This document shows positions 26,100-35,489 of a stretch of 64,000 nucleotides of DNA, in pieces. The notes under the pieces are model-generated. The model saw nothing but the letters and a program-made list of their open reading frames with translations, ran no database searches and was not told where the DNA came from. Made by a program: the position numbers and the translations under genes. How positions within the stretch are numbered: the stretch's first letter is position 1; the number at the start of each line of letters is the position of its first letter. The DNA lies in NCBI RefSeq assembly GCF_009725165.1, contig NZ_WNZW01000008.1, forward strand, positions 167,385 through 231,384. The letters run 5' to 3'. Source of the DNA: Paenibacillus woosongensis. Lineage in GTDB: Bacteria; Bacillota; Bacilli; Paenibacillales; Paenibacillaceae.

Positions 26100-26975
26100 T
26101 CAAATGTACTCCCCTATCAAATCCGTTTCGGAATATCTCTCCAGCGCAGCGATAATTGCGTCGATATCCTTATACTTGCTGAACTGCTCCTTCTGGAATA
26201 CGATCGTGCCCGCGCGAATGACGAGCTTAAGGGGGTGCCCATTTCTATCCAGGAAATGAATATCCATCAGGGCCAGCTTGATCCGATCCGCCAACGCCTG
26301 CAGGAAGTCATGGTTGGTCATCGGACACAGAATGATAAACCTGCCCTGTTCCAGGGAAAATTTATAATCCTCATAACGGATCTGGGTCTGAATAATGCTT
26401 GATAGCTCCTGCAGAAGCAGGGCATAACGCTGCGAACCTAGCGATTCCTGCACCAGCGGTAGAAAATCGATTTTGAACATCGCCATGCAGAAGCTGTAGT
26501 GTTCTGAATACCTGTTGGCCAAATTAGACTGTTTGACGACAATTTCGGCCAGCGCCTCTTTGTTACCAAGCGCCGTATCAAGATCAACCTGCGGTGTACG
26601 CTGCTCCAGTTCCGCCAGACGCTGGATGACGATCTTGCTGCGAATTAGCGCCGATTTGATTACAGCGGCGATACCAACATTAGCCGGTACAAGCAAAATC
26701 CACAAAAAAGCCAAAACATCAAGACGCGCAAAAGTCGACAACCATACAAAATACCCGACCAGGAACACGAATACTCCGACGACGGACACCCCTAATGGAA
26801 GTATCAGCCCGATCAGCAGCGCCGCCAAGGCCGCGATGCTAAACGCAAATTCCGCCCCGGTATAGCTCTGCTCAAGATAAACGTTGAGAAAGACGAAGAA
26901 CTGCTGTACGATTGCCAGCAAAATAAGCAGGATATAGCCCGATGCCATGCGATACGCCGGTATGTTGCGCCTCAT
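26100..26975 (-). CDS. Membrane protein with degenerate GGDEF domain and intact I-site (YdaK-like c-di-GMP receptor)
   Basis: A 291-residue protein: about four N-terminal transmembrane segments (residues 8-115), a short coiled linker, and a GGDEF-fold domain (about 130-285). The active site is destroyed: EQGRF (209-213) stands where GGDEF should be. But RYED (200-203) precedes it by exactly five residues, the RxxD I-site geometry that binds c-di-GMP. It should therefore be a receptor, not a cyclase, like B. subtilis YdaK. The ATG at 26975 has AAGGAAGG 6 bases upstream. It lies between a GH8-like gene and the glycosyltransferase it probably controls. Confidence 0.85.
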   Translation of the reverse strand: MRRNIPAYRMASGYILLILLAIVQQFFVFLNVYLEQSYTGAEFAFSIAALAALLIGLILPLGVSVVGVFVFLVGYFVWLSTFARLDVLAFLWILLVPANVGIAAVIKSALIRSKIVIQRLAELEQRTPQVDLDTALGNKEALAEIVVKQSNLANRYSEHYSFCMAMFKIDFLPLVQESLGSQRYALLLQELSSIIQTQIRYEDYKFSLEQGRFIILCPMTNHDFLQALADRIKLALMDIHFLDRNGHPLKLVIRAGTIVFQKEQFSKYKDIDAIIAALERYSETDLIGEYI

Positions 26976-27152
26976 AATCAACCTTCCTTCTATGTCGTCA
27001 TCAGCCCAAGGAGAGTTCTGGCTTACAATCCATGGTGTAAAAAAATAGGCATCCCCATATAAAGCCTCATACGGGAAGTGCCGGATATTTCGATCTTTTA
27101 ATACTATATTCTACAGATTCAAACTATACACTTTCTGAACAATTACCCTAAA

Positions 27153-28256
27153 TTAAGGATTTTGCATAGCTGTCTCGGCAAGCAAGGGAAGAATATTATC
27201 AAAAAAATGGGTGTTCTTGTTAAATACATACCCGCCAGAGTAGGATGTGTCCTTATTCTTAAGGGATACCATTTGTTTGTTCAACTGCTTAGCCCATTCC
27301 TTATCTCCGCATTCCAAGGCTAACAGTATGGCAAGGCCGTAAACCGATGGCGATTCGTAAGAGACCTCCGCCATGCGGGTTGCCCGGTTATAGCGTCCTT
27401 TAATGCTCTTCTGCTGGCGGAGCTCCTTCTTCAGAAAGGAGATAAGGGGGGCCGGTTTCTTGCCCAGCTCTGCACGGTGAATGCCTATCATTAATTGATC
27501 GATGAGATTAACCTCGTCACCGTATGCATATTTCTGCTTCTGAACATCGAAGGTGACCGGAAAGAACACGCCGTCATCCGGCATTTCGGAGAGTAAGCGA
27601 ACGTATTGCTCGTAAGTGCCCGAATCGATAAGCTGATGATCCTTCATCAGCCTAAGCACCGCAATATCCACATAAACCAGGCTCAGCGTTGCCGGGGATT
27701 CATCCCTCGCAAAGTCGTGGAAATCGACGAAATAGCCGTTGTTCTGCACATGCATCTGCAACGTGTCCGATATTTCCCTTGCCGCGGCTAAATATTCGTC
27801 TCTTTTCCAAAGCTGTGATGCCTCTATCAGACTGCCGATAATGCGAAAATCGTCACCAAGCGCATTCGTATTTACCTTCACCCGGCCATCCGACTCTATC
27901 TTCCAGACAATATACTTCTCCGACGTCAAAAATCGGCTGTTCAGCACCTCATAGCTGCGTTCAAACAACGCTTGGTCCCGTTTCTTTACGGCATACTGCA
28001 TCCAAAATCCCAATGACTCGGAAAGCGCCTCGCGCCCAGCCACGATATCCGGATCAGTTGAGGCTCCCGGCTGCAAATAAGTGGCTAAAGTTCCATTTGC
28101 ATTTGTCATATGCTTCGTAATAAATTCCTCTGTGGACGAGCCTGCCCTCTTCACGGCCTCTCCCTTGGAATACACGCCGGCAGCGGCGGATAATCCTAAA
28201 ATTACTATCATGAATACCATCAGCAGCTTTGTCCAGCTATAGTGCCGTACGGTCAT
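27153..28256 (-). CDS. GH8-like glycosidase (YdaJ-like), membrane-anchored or secreted
   Basis: A 367-residue protein with an N-terminal signal/anchor (about 8-28) and a six-hairpin (alpha/alpha)6 domain resembling glycoside hydrolase family 8. ALSESLGFWM places E80 where the GH8 general acid lies, and NALGDDFRIIGSLI (D135/D136) resembles the second GH8 motif. Enzymes of this type trim the polymer made by neighbouring synthases, as in bcs and ydaJKLMN loci. First gene of this operon. The ATG at 28256 was chosen because AGGAG is 9 bases upstream. Confidence 0.75.
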   Translation of the reverse strand: MTVRHYSWTKLLMVFMIVILGLSAAAGVYSKGEAVKRAGSSTEEFITKHMTNANGTLATYLQPGASTDPDIVAGREALSESLGFWMQYAVKKRDQALFERSYEVLNSRFLTSEKYIVWKIESDGRVKVNTNALGDDFRIIGSLIEASQLWKRDEYLAAAREISDTLQMHVQNNGYFVDFHDFARDESPATLSLVYVDIAVLRLMKDHQLIDSGTYEQYVRLLSEMPDDGVFFPVTFDVQKQKYAYGDEVNLIDQLMIGIHRAELGKKPAPLISFLKKELRQQKSIKGRYNRATRMAEVSYESPSVYGLAILLALECGDKEWAKQLNKQMVSLKNKDTSYSGGYVFNKNTHFFDNILPLLAETAMQNP

Positions 28257-28435
28257 TACTCTCATCTCCTATTTGGGTGTAAACCCTCTTGTTTCATTAT
28301 CATTATTACTAAGGCCCCAAATTTTGGGTTTTAATTTTCATTTTATCCTATATTTTCTTAACGCGCTGTAAGTATTTTATTTATAACCCCGGAAGGGTTC
28401 CATATATGTAAAAGAAGGTAGTTAGGCAGGAGTCA

Positions 28436-28465
28436 GCAAAAAAAACTCCCCTTAAAAAGGAGAGT
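28436..28465 (-). terminator. Intrinsic terminator after the 76-residue protein gene
   Basis: ACTCTCCTT and AAGGGGAGT (one G-U pair) on the minus strand, followed by TTTTTTTT. It separates this gene from the exopolysaccharide operon downstream. Confidence 0.8.
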
Positions 28466-28479
28466 CTTGATCATCATAT

Positions 28480-28710
28480 TTAAATCAACACGATTGCGAG
28501 CAGCGTGAACAGACTTAACGTCAGAATCTCATTGCCGATAAATCCAGGGTAAAATGCCGAGGTTTTGACAACGCCCCTAGCATCGGGACGCAAATAAACA
28601 TTTCGGTAGTCTACATTCGTAATCGTCCCCGTATACTGCTGTCCATCTGTGGTTAGAATGCGAACCCTCTTATCTTTGCAGTGCAAACAAGTATAATAGG
28701 CTTCAACCAC
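28480..28710 (-). CDS. 76-residue protein with CxxC and C-terminal membrane helix
   Basis: A short protein with CLHCK near the start, a small beta-rich stretch (VRILTTDGQQYTGTITNVDYRNVYLRP) that recalls Sm/YlxS-like barrels, and a hydrophobic C-terminal helix. AAGGAGG abuts an in-frame ATG but sits 9 bases from a GTG, so I place the start at the GTG (28710). A clear terminator follows. I do not recognise the family. Confidence 0.65.
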   Translation of the reverse strand: MVEAYYTCLHCKDKRVRILTTDGQQYTGTITNVDYRNVYLRPDARGVVKTSAFYPGFIGNEILTLSLFTLLAIVLI

Positions 28711-28783
28711 TACCCTCATCCTCCTTTTTAGGTCACATATTAGTCTATGAGGAGAATGAGGGACGGTAACGGCATAGGTCTAC

Positions 28784-29857
28784 TTAAGATATTCTTCTGT
28801 CCTTCTTAATTTGCTTGCTTCGCAGCTGACCGCAGGCGGCATCGATATCCGTGCCGTGCTCCAGGCGGACGCTGCAGTTGATTCCCTGCTTCTTCATCAC
28901 ATCGTAAAAGGCCAGGATCGACTCCTTGCGGCTTCTCTGGTATTGGCCGTGTTCATCGACCGGGTTATATGGAATGAGGTTGACTGTAACCCCATTTCGC
29001 CGGTCGCCGATCAGGTCGGCAAGCTCCTGCGCATGCTCTGTTCCATCGTTAACGTCTCTTAGCAAAATGTACTCCAAAGTCACCTTCCGGTTCGATTTTG
29101 CCAAATAGTAATCTATAGCCTCCATCAGCCTTTCAATCGGGATGGCCTTGTTGATCTTCATGATGCGCGTCCGCAGCTCATTGTTGGGGGCATGCAGTGA
29201 AATCGCCAGGTTGACCTTCAGATCGGAGTCGGCAAACTCAATGATTTTGTCCGCGAGGCCGCTTGTGGATACAGTAATGCGGCGCGGCCCGATGGCCAGA
29301 CCCTTATGGTCCTTCACCGTGCGAATAAAGTCGGATACGTTCGTAAAGTTATCAAACGGCTCGCCGATGCCCATAACGACGATATGGCTTACCCGCTCCT
29401 CCTGTCCAGCTTCATCCAAATGGAACTGAACTTTCATGATTTGTTCCACGATTTCGGCGCTCGTTAAATCACGGCTCTTCTTCAGCAATCCGCTCGCACA
29501 GAAGCTGCAGCCGATATTGCAGCCGACCTGAGTGGTGACGCAGACAGAGAGACCGAATTTATGCCGCATTAACACCGTCTCAATCAGATTCCCGTCTGCC
29601 AGTTTAAAGAGAAACTTAACCGTTCCGTCCGCAGACTGCTGCTTCACCTGCTCTGTCAGCGTCTCCATCACGAAATTCTCTTCCAGCAGCGCAGCAACCT
29701 CAGGCTTGACGTCATTCATATCCGCGAAGCTGTGTACCCGTTTGCGGTACAGCCAATCCCATACCTGGAGCGCGCGTGATTTCTTGTGTCCCCGCTCCTC
29801 CAGCCAGGCGATCAGCTGATCTAACGTAAATCCATAAATGGATGATATATTCATCAT
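28784..29857 (-). CDS. rlmN: 23S rRNA (adenine2503-C2)-methyltransferase RlmN
   Basis: A 357-residue radical-SAM enzyme that methylates A2503 of 23S rRNA (and A37 of some tRNAs). The cluster motif CNIGCSFC gives C113, C117 and C120. The C-terminal motif [16 protein letters not shown] holds the second catalytic Cys. Overall sequence follows Bacillus RlmN ([31 protein letters not shown]). AGAGGA precedes the ATG. It is an RlmN rather than the resistance enzyme Cfr, judged by the length and the N-terminal domain. Confidence 0.96.
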   Translation of the reverse strand: MMNISSIYGFTLDQLIAWLEERGHKKSRALQVWDWLYRKRVHSFADMNDVKPEVAALLEENFVMETLTEQVKQQSADGTVKFLFKLADGNLIETVLMRHKFGLSVCVTTQVGCNIGCSFCASGLLKKSRDLTSAEIVEQIMKVQFHLDEAGQEERVSHIVVMGIGEPFDNFTNVSDFIRTVKDHKGLAIGPRRITVSTSGLADKIIEFADSDLKVNLAISLHAPNNELRTRIMKINKAIPIERLMEAIDYYLAKSNRKVTLEYILLRDVNDGTEHAQELADLIGDRRNGVTVNLIPYNPVDEHGQYQRSRKESILAFYDVMKKQGINCSVRLEHGTDIDAACGQLRSKQIKKDRRIS

Positions 29858-30053
29858 ATTTTCCTCTTTTCAGAACTTCAAATTCTGTTTATTATTGTCC
29901 CAAATCTTTTTTATGAAAACAAGGCTCTATTCATGAGAAATATATCCGAAAGTGTAACTTTGTGACCATGTTAACGTCTACATAATTAAATGGACGGCGA
30001 ATTAGTCAATTTCTAGGGAACCCTTCAGGGTAGAAACGGAGTTGTTTACGCTT

Positions 30054-30959
30054 ATGACCGGAAAAATTGTCTTGGCTGGAGGAACCGGCTTCATCGGAAC
30101 TTATCTCAGTAAGAAGTATCAGCAGCAGGGGTATGAAATCATACATATTTCTAGACAGCCAGGCCACATATCATGGCGGGATCACAAGGGAATTGTAAAT
30201 GCGTTGGAGCAAGCGGACATGCTGATCAATCTGGCGGGCAAATCCGTCGACTGCCGTTATACCGACAAGAACAAAAAGGCCATCATGGATTCACGTACGG
30301 AGACGACCCAGCTTCTCGGCGCAGCCGTGCTTGCCTGCAAGCAGCCGCCTGCCCTCTGGATCAATTCCAGTACGGCCACGATTTACAGACACGCGGAGGA
30401 TCGGCCCATGACGGAAGCTGACGGCGAGATCGGGACTGGCTTCTCCGTCGAGGTGGCCCAAGCATGGGAGCAGGCCTTTTTTGCCTTTAAATTGCCGGCA
30501 ACAAGACAAGCAGCGCTGCGGATCTCCATCGTCCTTGGAGAGGGCGGGGGCGTCATGACACCGTACAAAAACCTCGTCCGGTTCGGACTTGGCGGTATCC
30601 AAGGTCCGGGAACCCAGCGCTTCAGCTGGATTCATATCGAGGACATTTACAGCATTATTTCGTTCCTGCAGGCCAGGGAGGATTTAAGCGGCGTATTCAA
30701 TTGCGCTTCTCCGAATCCTGTCACCAACCGGGAGCTCATGAGCGAAATGCGGCGGGCAATGAACCGTAGTTTCGGCCTCCCTTCGCCGAAATGGCTGCTG
30801 GAGCTTGGCGCCGTCATAATTCAGACGGAAACCGAATTAATTCTGAAGAGCCGCTGGGTGATTCCAGAGCGATTAGAGCAGGAAGGCTATGAGTTCAAAT
30901 TTCCCCGTCTGGATCAGACGCTGCGCAGCATACTGCACTCCACGACGGATCGAGCTTAA
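30054..30959 (+). CDS. TIGR01777/YfcH-type NAD-dependent epimerase-like protein
   Basis: A 301-residue extended short-chain dehydrogenase of the YfcH family. It has the nucleotide-binding GGTGFIGTYLSK near the N-terminus, INLAGKSVDCRY, the NSSTATIY motif (with the Tyr replacing the usual YxxxK placement of this family), and the C-terminal DUF1731-like region (SPKWLLELGAVII). Its substrate is not known. ATG 30054 is the likely start; a TTG at 30042 abuts the Shine-Dalgarno-like ACGGAG too closely. Confidence 0.85.
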   Translation: MTGKIVLAGGTGFIGTYLSKKYQQQGYEIIHISRQPGHISWRDHKGIVNALEQADMLINLAGKSVDCRYTDKNKKAIMDSRTETTQLLGAAVLACKQPPALWINSSTATIYRHAEDRPMTEADGEIGTGFSVEVAQAWEQAFFAFKLPATRQAALRISIVLGEGGGVMTPYKNLVRFGLGGIQGPGTQRFSWIHIEDIYSIISFLQAREDLSGVFNCASPNPVTNRELMSEMRRAMNRSFGLPSPKWLLELGAVIIQTETELILKSRWVIPERLEQEGYEFKFPRLDQTLRSILHSTTDRA

Positions 30960-30992
30960 GCTGTCCATGTTATAGAAGGAGGGAATGAGAAG

Positions 30993-31973
30993 ATGAAACT
31001 TAAAAAAGGCTGGAAACGCACTTTTGTAGTTCTGCTTATTTTGTCGGCGTTCATCTATTTGAACAATACGTCCCTGCTGACTAAGGAGCGCAGCGGGTCA
31101 CCTTTCCTGCTGGCGCACCGCGGTCTTGGTCAAACGTTCAGCATGGAGGGCATGGAGGGAGATACTTGCACGGCCACCCGAATTTTCGAGCCGGAGCACC
31201 CTTACCTGGAGAACACCATCCCTTCCATGCAGGCTGCCTTCGACGCCGGAGCGGACATGGTGGAACTGGATATTAAGCCGACCAAGGATGGCCAATTCGC
31301 CGTGTTCCATGACTGGACACTGGAATGCCGGACGAACGTGCAGGGCATGGTCGGTGATTATACGATGGATGAGCTGAAGGATATCGATATCGGCTACGGC
31401 TACACGGCGGATAACGGGGCGACATACCCTTTCCGCGGGAAAGGCATTGGGTTGATGCCGTCGCTGGATGAAGTGCTGGAGCATTTTCCGGAAGGAACTT
31501 TCCTGCTTCATATTAAAAGCAATGACCCGGAGGAGGGCCGCCAGCTTGCGCAGTATCTCGCGGATCTGCCGGAGGAGCGCTTGCGTGAGATGACGGTTTA
31601 TGGAGGCGATGAACCTATAGCTGCCCTGCAGGAGGAATTGCCCGGGCTGAGAGTGATGTCAAAGGCTACGCTCAAAAGCTGTCTGCTTGCGTACGAAGGG
31701 GTCGGCTGGAGCGGTTACATGCCCTCGGCCTGCAGGAACACACAGCTCCATATCCCCTTGAAGTTCGCTTCGTGGCTGTGGGGTTGGCCGAATAAATTTC
31801 TTAACCGGATGGATGATGCGGGCACACGGGTAATCGTTGTCGCAGGCAGCGGAGAGTGGTCCGAGGGCTTTGACACTATAGAGGACTTAACGCTGCTTCC
31901 CAAAGGCTATACCGGCGGCATATGGACGAACCGGATTGACCGGATCGCACCGCCTTTACTGTACAATAAATGA
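30993..31973 (+). CDS. Membrane-anchored glycerophosphodiester phosphodiesterase family protein
   Basis: A 326-residue GDPD-family protein with one N-terminal transmembrane anchor (about 9-26), so the TIM-barrel should face outwards. Catalytic and metal residues are in place: AHRG (H42, R43), ENT (73-75), ELD (E91, D93) and HD (H106, D107). The family releases glycerol phosphate from glycerophosphodiesters or wall teichoic/lipoteichoic material. GGAGGG precedes the ATG by 9 bases and a strong terminator follows. Confidence 0.88.
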   Translation: MKLKKGWKRTFVVLLILSAFIYLNNTSLLTKERSGSPFLLAHRGLGQTFSMEGMEGDTCTATRIFEPEHPYLENTIPSMQAAFDAGADMVELDIKPTKDGQFAVFHDWTLECRTNVQGMVGDYTMDELKDIDIGYGYTADNGATYPFRGKGIGLMPSLDEVLEHFPEGTFLLHIKSNDPEEGRQLAQYLADLPEERLREMTVYGGDEPIAALQEELPGLRVMSKATLKSCLLAYEGVGWSGYMPSACRNTQLHIPLKFASWLWGWPNKFLNRMDDAGTRVIVVAGSGEWSEGFDTIEDLTLLPKGYTGGIWTNRIDRIAPPLLYNK

Positions 31974-31994
31974 AGCTGGATAAGATGACATAGC

Positions 31995-32027
31995 AAACAC
32001 CCCGCTAATTGCTTTAGCGGGGTGTTT
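31995..32027 (+). terminator. Intrinsic terminator after the glycerophosphodiesterase gene
   Basis: AAACACCCCGCTAA (31995-32008) and TTAGCGGGGTGTTT (32014-32027) form a 14 bp perfect stem, with TTT at its 3' end. Confidence 0.85.
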
Positions 32028-32144
32028 ATGCATAGTGGATATACTCCGGCGGCTGGGAACGGCGTACAGGCTGACGGCTTCTTTCCGTAGCGCGCCAGTT
32101 CCTGGCGCCTCGAGGGCGGGCCAGACCACATGCCGCCCCCCACC

Positions 32145-32942
32145 TTAGGAGCCTGCCCCTTTATAGCGTTTGACCCCCATATTCCATGCCAGCAGGCCAA
32201 TCGCTAGAAATACTGCCCCCATCACTGGGGTGAGCAGTGCCATGCCCGTCATCTCTTCGCGCTGAAGGAATAACGCTGCTGGATAAATACCGACAAAGGC
32301 GAACGGGATAACCCATGTCAGCAAAATTTGGATTGTCCGGTTATAGATCGTCACGGGATAGCGTCCATAGTTCTGGATGTTGAACATGAGTGGAAGAATC
32401 CCGGTCGGCGCGTCTGAATAGAACGACAAAGAGGTGAGCGCGGTATAAATCCCTGTATAAATCGCGACCGCGCTGAGTGTCAGAATAATCAGCGCCGGAA
32501 TAGTCCACCATTCCAACGGCAGCCCGAGCTGCCCGCCGCTGATCGCCATAATAATGATGCCGACGAGACCGCCGATCAGAGCTGGCGGATCGATATTTTC
32601 CAGGAAAATTTGAAATAAATGATGCGCCGGACGCGTCAGTACGCGGTCCATCTCCCCCTTGACGATATAACGTTCGCTGAAGTTCCACATATTGACGAAA
32701 CAGCTGAACACAGCATATGGCACCATAAAGAAGCCGTAAACAAAAATGACCTCATTCTGGCTCCAGCCGCCCAGGCTGTCGGTATGCATAAAGACCACCA
32801 GGATAAAAATAAAGTTCGTCGCCTGGAAGAGCAAATCCGAGATCACCTCGACCCAAAAATCGGCGCGATATGTGAGTCGGGTTTTCATGTAATTTTTGAA
32901 ATATTCCATAATCAATCCCAAGTAATACAACATTCTCGTCAT
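32145..32942 (-). CDS. ABC-2 type exporter permease (second)
   Basis: A 265-residue membrane protein of the ABC-2 family (ABC2_membrane_6/DUF990-like), about six transmembrane segments with a basic N-terminus (YFKNYMKTRLTYRADFW). It pairs with the preceding permease and ATPase. The ATG at 32942 lies 12 bases after AAGGAGG, which is inside the end of the previous gene; a TTG at 32954 would sit directly on that site. Exported substrate is unknown. Confidence 0.8.
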   Translation of the reverse strand: MTRMLYYLGLIMEYFKNYMKTRLTYRADFWVEVISDLLFQATNFIFILVVFMHTDSLGGWSQNEVIFVYGFFMVPYAVFSCFVNMWNFSERYIVKGEMDRVLTRPAHHLFQIFLENIDPPALIGGLVGIIIMAISGGQLGLPLEWWTIPALIILTLSAVAIYTGIYTALTSLSFYSDAPTGILPLMFNIQNYGRYPVTIYNRTIQILLTWVIPFAFVGIYPAALFLQREEMTGMALLTPVMGAVFLAIGLLAWNMGVKRYKGAGS

Positions 32943-32950
32943 GCCTCTCG

Positions 32951-33832
32951 TCAACCTCCTTGCACGAACAGGCGCTGCCGCGCCGCCCGGTATAACAGAA
33001 TCATCGGGATGATTAATGCCGCGAACCAGAACACCTGAATGCCCAGCACATTCCAGATGCCTACGCCCTGCACTCTGCCCGTAAAGACAGAGCCCGGCAA
33101 ATAGGTAATTGCCTGAAAAGGCAGCACCTCAAGCACTTTGGACAGCCAGCCAGGGAACAGGCTGATCGGCACGATAAGCCCTGAGAAGAGATCGACGAGG
33201 ACCCGCTTCATCCGCATAACGCCTTCATTATTCTCGATAAAGAAGGCCGAGAGGCCTGTTATGACATTAATCTGCGAATTGATTAGAAAGCTGAAGATCA
33301 GCATGACAAGAAAGCCAGCCCATGCCGACGGGGCGGTTGGCAGCTGCACCGGGAACAGGAGCATGGCGATAGCCATGCCGGGAATCATGAACAGCAGAAA
33401 GCGGAACATGCCTTCCCCGAGGCCCTGCATCATTTTGGCAAATACATAGTTGTAGGGACGTATGAATTGGATGGCAATGCTGCCGTCGCGGATATCGGAC
33501 GAGATTTCCCGGTCCAGATTATTGAAATAAAATGCCCTGGCCATCCAGGATACCGCAACATACGTCGTCATCTGCACGGCGGTAAAGCCGCCCAAGGAAT
33601 CACCGTCGCCGTAGATGGCTTTCCAGGTGAAATAGTTGACCCCGATATTGAGAGTATAGATTAGAATACCGGTGTAGTAATTAATTCGGTATGCAAGCAT
33701 GGTCAGGAATCGGATGCGGATAAAATCCAAATACGCGTCAAGCAGCAGACGCCTTCCGCTATGACGCGGCTTCCGTCCCTCCGGGCGGGCCGGTCTGGAT
33801 GAAGTCAGCTCGGACGAAGGACGTTTAGACAT
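32951..33832 (-). CDS. ABC-2 type exporter permease (first)
   Basis: A 293-residue ABC-2 family permease. A basic, disordered N-terminus of about 30 residues precedes six transmembrane segments; the DYL-like LLLDAYLDFIRIRFLTMLAYRINYYTG segment is typical of the family. I chose the ATG at 33832 (MSKRPSSEL), which has AGAGG 6 bases upstream and overlaps the ATPase stop by 8 bases; the longer frame would run far into the ATPase gene. Confidence 0.82.
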   Translation of the reverse strand: MSKRPSSELTSSRPARPEGRKPRHSGRRLLLDAYLDFIRIRFLTMLAYRINYYTGILIYTLNIGVNYFTWKAIYGDGDSLGGFTAVQMTTYVAVSWMARAFYFNNLDREISSDIRDGSIAIQFIRPYNYVFAKMMQGLGEGMFRFLLFMIPGMAIAMLLFPVQLPTAPSAWAGFLVMLIFSFLINSQINVITGLSAFFIENNEGVMRMKRVLVDLFSGLIVPISLFPGWLSKVLEVLPFQAITYLPGSVFTGRVQGVGIWNVLGIQVFWFAALIIPMILLYRAARQRLFVQGG

Positions 33833-34883
33833 GGCTGACCTCTTTGGTACCATCCGCCAGGGAATCAAACGCTTCATCGGCCTTCTCCGCCGAACCGGAT
33901 TGATATATGCTGCGCACGATTTCATCGGTATTCGTCTCAATAATTTTGATATCCGTAATATCTGCCTGACCCACTACCCTTCCGAGCACATCGGATACAT
34001 TAAGCTCCAGCGGAATCCAGACCTTGGCATTAAGATCGTTCTCGGCCGACCATTCCACGGCCAGCCCAGCGGTCCACTGCCGCAGCGTCTCCAGCTTCGT
34101 CGCTCTTCCGAATTGGAACAGCACCTCGCGCCCCGTTCCCCAGCGCTGCTTCAGCTCCTCCAGGCCGCCGTCATAAATGATCCGCCCGTCATCCAGCATA
34201 ATCACGCGGGAGCAAAGCGCCTCGATATCCTGCAAATCATGCGTCGTCAGCAGGATCGTCGTGCCGTGCTCGCGGTTCATATCCTTCAGGAAGTCGCGAA
34301 TTTCCGATTTCACGACAATATCGAGCCCGATCGTCGGCTCGTCGAGGAACAGGATCGACGGATTATGCAGCAGGGCGGCGACCAGCTCGCAGCGCATGCG
34401 CTGCCCCAGGCTAAGCTTGCGCACCGGACGGTTCAGCAGATCCTGGAGCTTCAGGCGCTCCACGAGCTCGTCCAGCCGCTTCTTGAAATCCTGCTCGGAT
34501 ACGCGGTACACCTTCCGCAGCAGCTGGAACGATTCGATGACGCCAATGTCCCACCACAGCTGGCTGCGCTGCCCGAAAACGACGCCGATATTTTGCACGA
34601 ACCGCTCCCTTTCTTCGTAGGGAACATAGCCGCCAACAGTAAGGCTGCCGGAGGTCGGTACCAGTATGCCTGTGAGCATCTTGATGGTTGTCGATTTGCC
34701 CGCGCCGTTCTCTCCGATATAGCCGCATATTTCGCCTTGAGGAATGGCGAACGTGATGTCTTTCACGGCAACGACCTCCTGGTACTGCCGCTTGAACAAG
34801 TCCGCAAAGGCCCCTTTGAGGCCTTCGCGATTTTTTTGTATTTTAAATGCTTTGCGCAGATCCTGCACTTCTATCGCGTTCAT
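33825..34883 (-). CDS. ABC exporter ATP-binding protein
   Basis: A 352-residue ATPase of the ABC-2 (ABC-type polysaccharide/drug/lantibiotic) group. Walker A GENGAGKST, Q-loop FGQRSQLWWD, signature LSLGQRMR and Walker B ILFLDEPTIGLD are all present, plus a C-terminal extension of about 100 residues. The LSLGQ signature and the YIGENG motif are typical of this exporter family. First gene of the three-gene operon. What it exports cannot be read from sequence. Confidence 0.88.
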   Translation of the reverse strand: MNAIEVQDLRKAFKIQKNREGLKGAFADLFKRQYQEVVAVKDITFAIPQGEICGYIGENGAGKSTTIKMLTGILVPTSGSLTVGGYVPYEERERFVQNIGVVFGQRSQLWWDIGVIESFQLLRKVYRVSEQDFKKRLDELVERLKLQDLLNRPVRKLSLGQRMRCELVAALLHNPSILFLDEPTIGLDIVVKSEIRDFLKDMNREHGTTILLTTHDLQDIEALCSRVIMLDDGRIIYDGGLEELKQRWGTGREVLFQFGRATKLETLRQWTAGLAVEWSAENDLNAKVWIPLELNVSDVLGRVVGQADITDIKIIETNTDEIVRSIYQSGSAEKADEAFDSLADGTKEVSHV

Positions 34884-35065
34884 ATTTACCTACCTCGCTA
34901 ATTAAGTCTTGGTGTCCCGTCCCAAGCTCTTATTATAAATTACAACCTTCGAAACCTCTACACCAAATGATTAGCTGTGTGTAAAGCGAGCGTGTTATCG
35001 GCATTTGCTGGATAATCGGTGACGGCTGTTGGCCGGATTCCAGCGTGAAGTGAGAGCACCTCGGA

Positions 35066-35158
35066 TAGTGTCGGTTACGACTACAGTAATGTGATGCGTG
35101 CGAATACAGTATGCGGTGCGCTGGTTAGTGCGGGATGTTACTACAATAATGCGATGCG
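35066..35158. repeat. Two-copy degenerate tandem repeat, period 60 bp
   Basis: A 33-base unit at 35066-35098 recurs at 35126-35158, exactly 60 bases on. The core ACTACAGTAATGTGATGCG versus ACTACAATAATGCGATGCG differs at two positions, and TAGTG is shared at the start. It lies in the 606-base stretch 34884-35489, which holds no gene I can support; only this repeat and the terminator at 35430-35449 stand out there. Confidence 0.6.
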
Positions 35159-35429
35159 CAGGATGTGTGGGTAGAGTAATTGAGTAAAGCAGCAGTGAGT
35201 CGGCAGGCTATTTGCAGAATGACAGGCGGCAGTTTAGGCAGTCAAACGTAACGGGCAGGGGATCCGTTATTTCCGGTTCCCGTCCATGAATTAGAAACTA
35301 TCGGACGCAAGATTCTTTATTTGGGAAAAACTACTGCTCTTGACCATTGTTTGAGTGGAGTAGCGGAACCAGGGTCCGTCAGCAGCCTCCGGAAACTCCG
35401 AAACCTAGACCACCTCTTCTACATTATAA

Positions 35430-35449
35430 AAAACGCCTTTCGGCGTTTT
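35430..35449 (-). terminator. Intrinsic terminator after the GyrI-like gene
   Basis: AAAACGCC (35430-35437) pairs with GGCGTTTT (35442-35449); on the minus strand the stem is followed by further T residues (GGCGTTTTTTATAA). Confidence 0.75.
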
Positions 35450-35489
35450 CGATGCGACAGGTCATTTTTTAAAAAAAAAGAGCAATGAG

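Noticed and set aside
28266..28435. Possible c-di-GMP riboswitch in front of the polysaccharide operon
   Set aside because: The conserved riboswitch core motifs are not visible; only small hairpins occur.
33831..34901. 356-codon plus-strand frame opposite the ABC exporter ATPase
   Set aside because: Antisense shadow of a complete ATPase with all nucleotide-binding motifs; no start signal or family.
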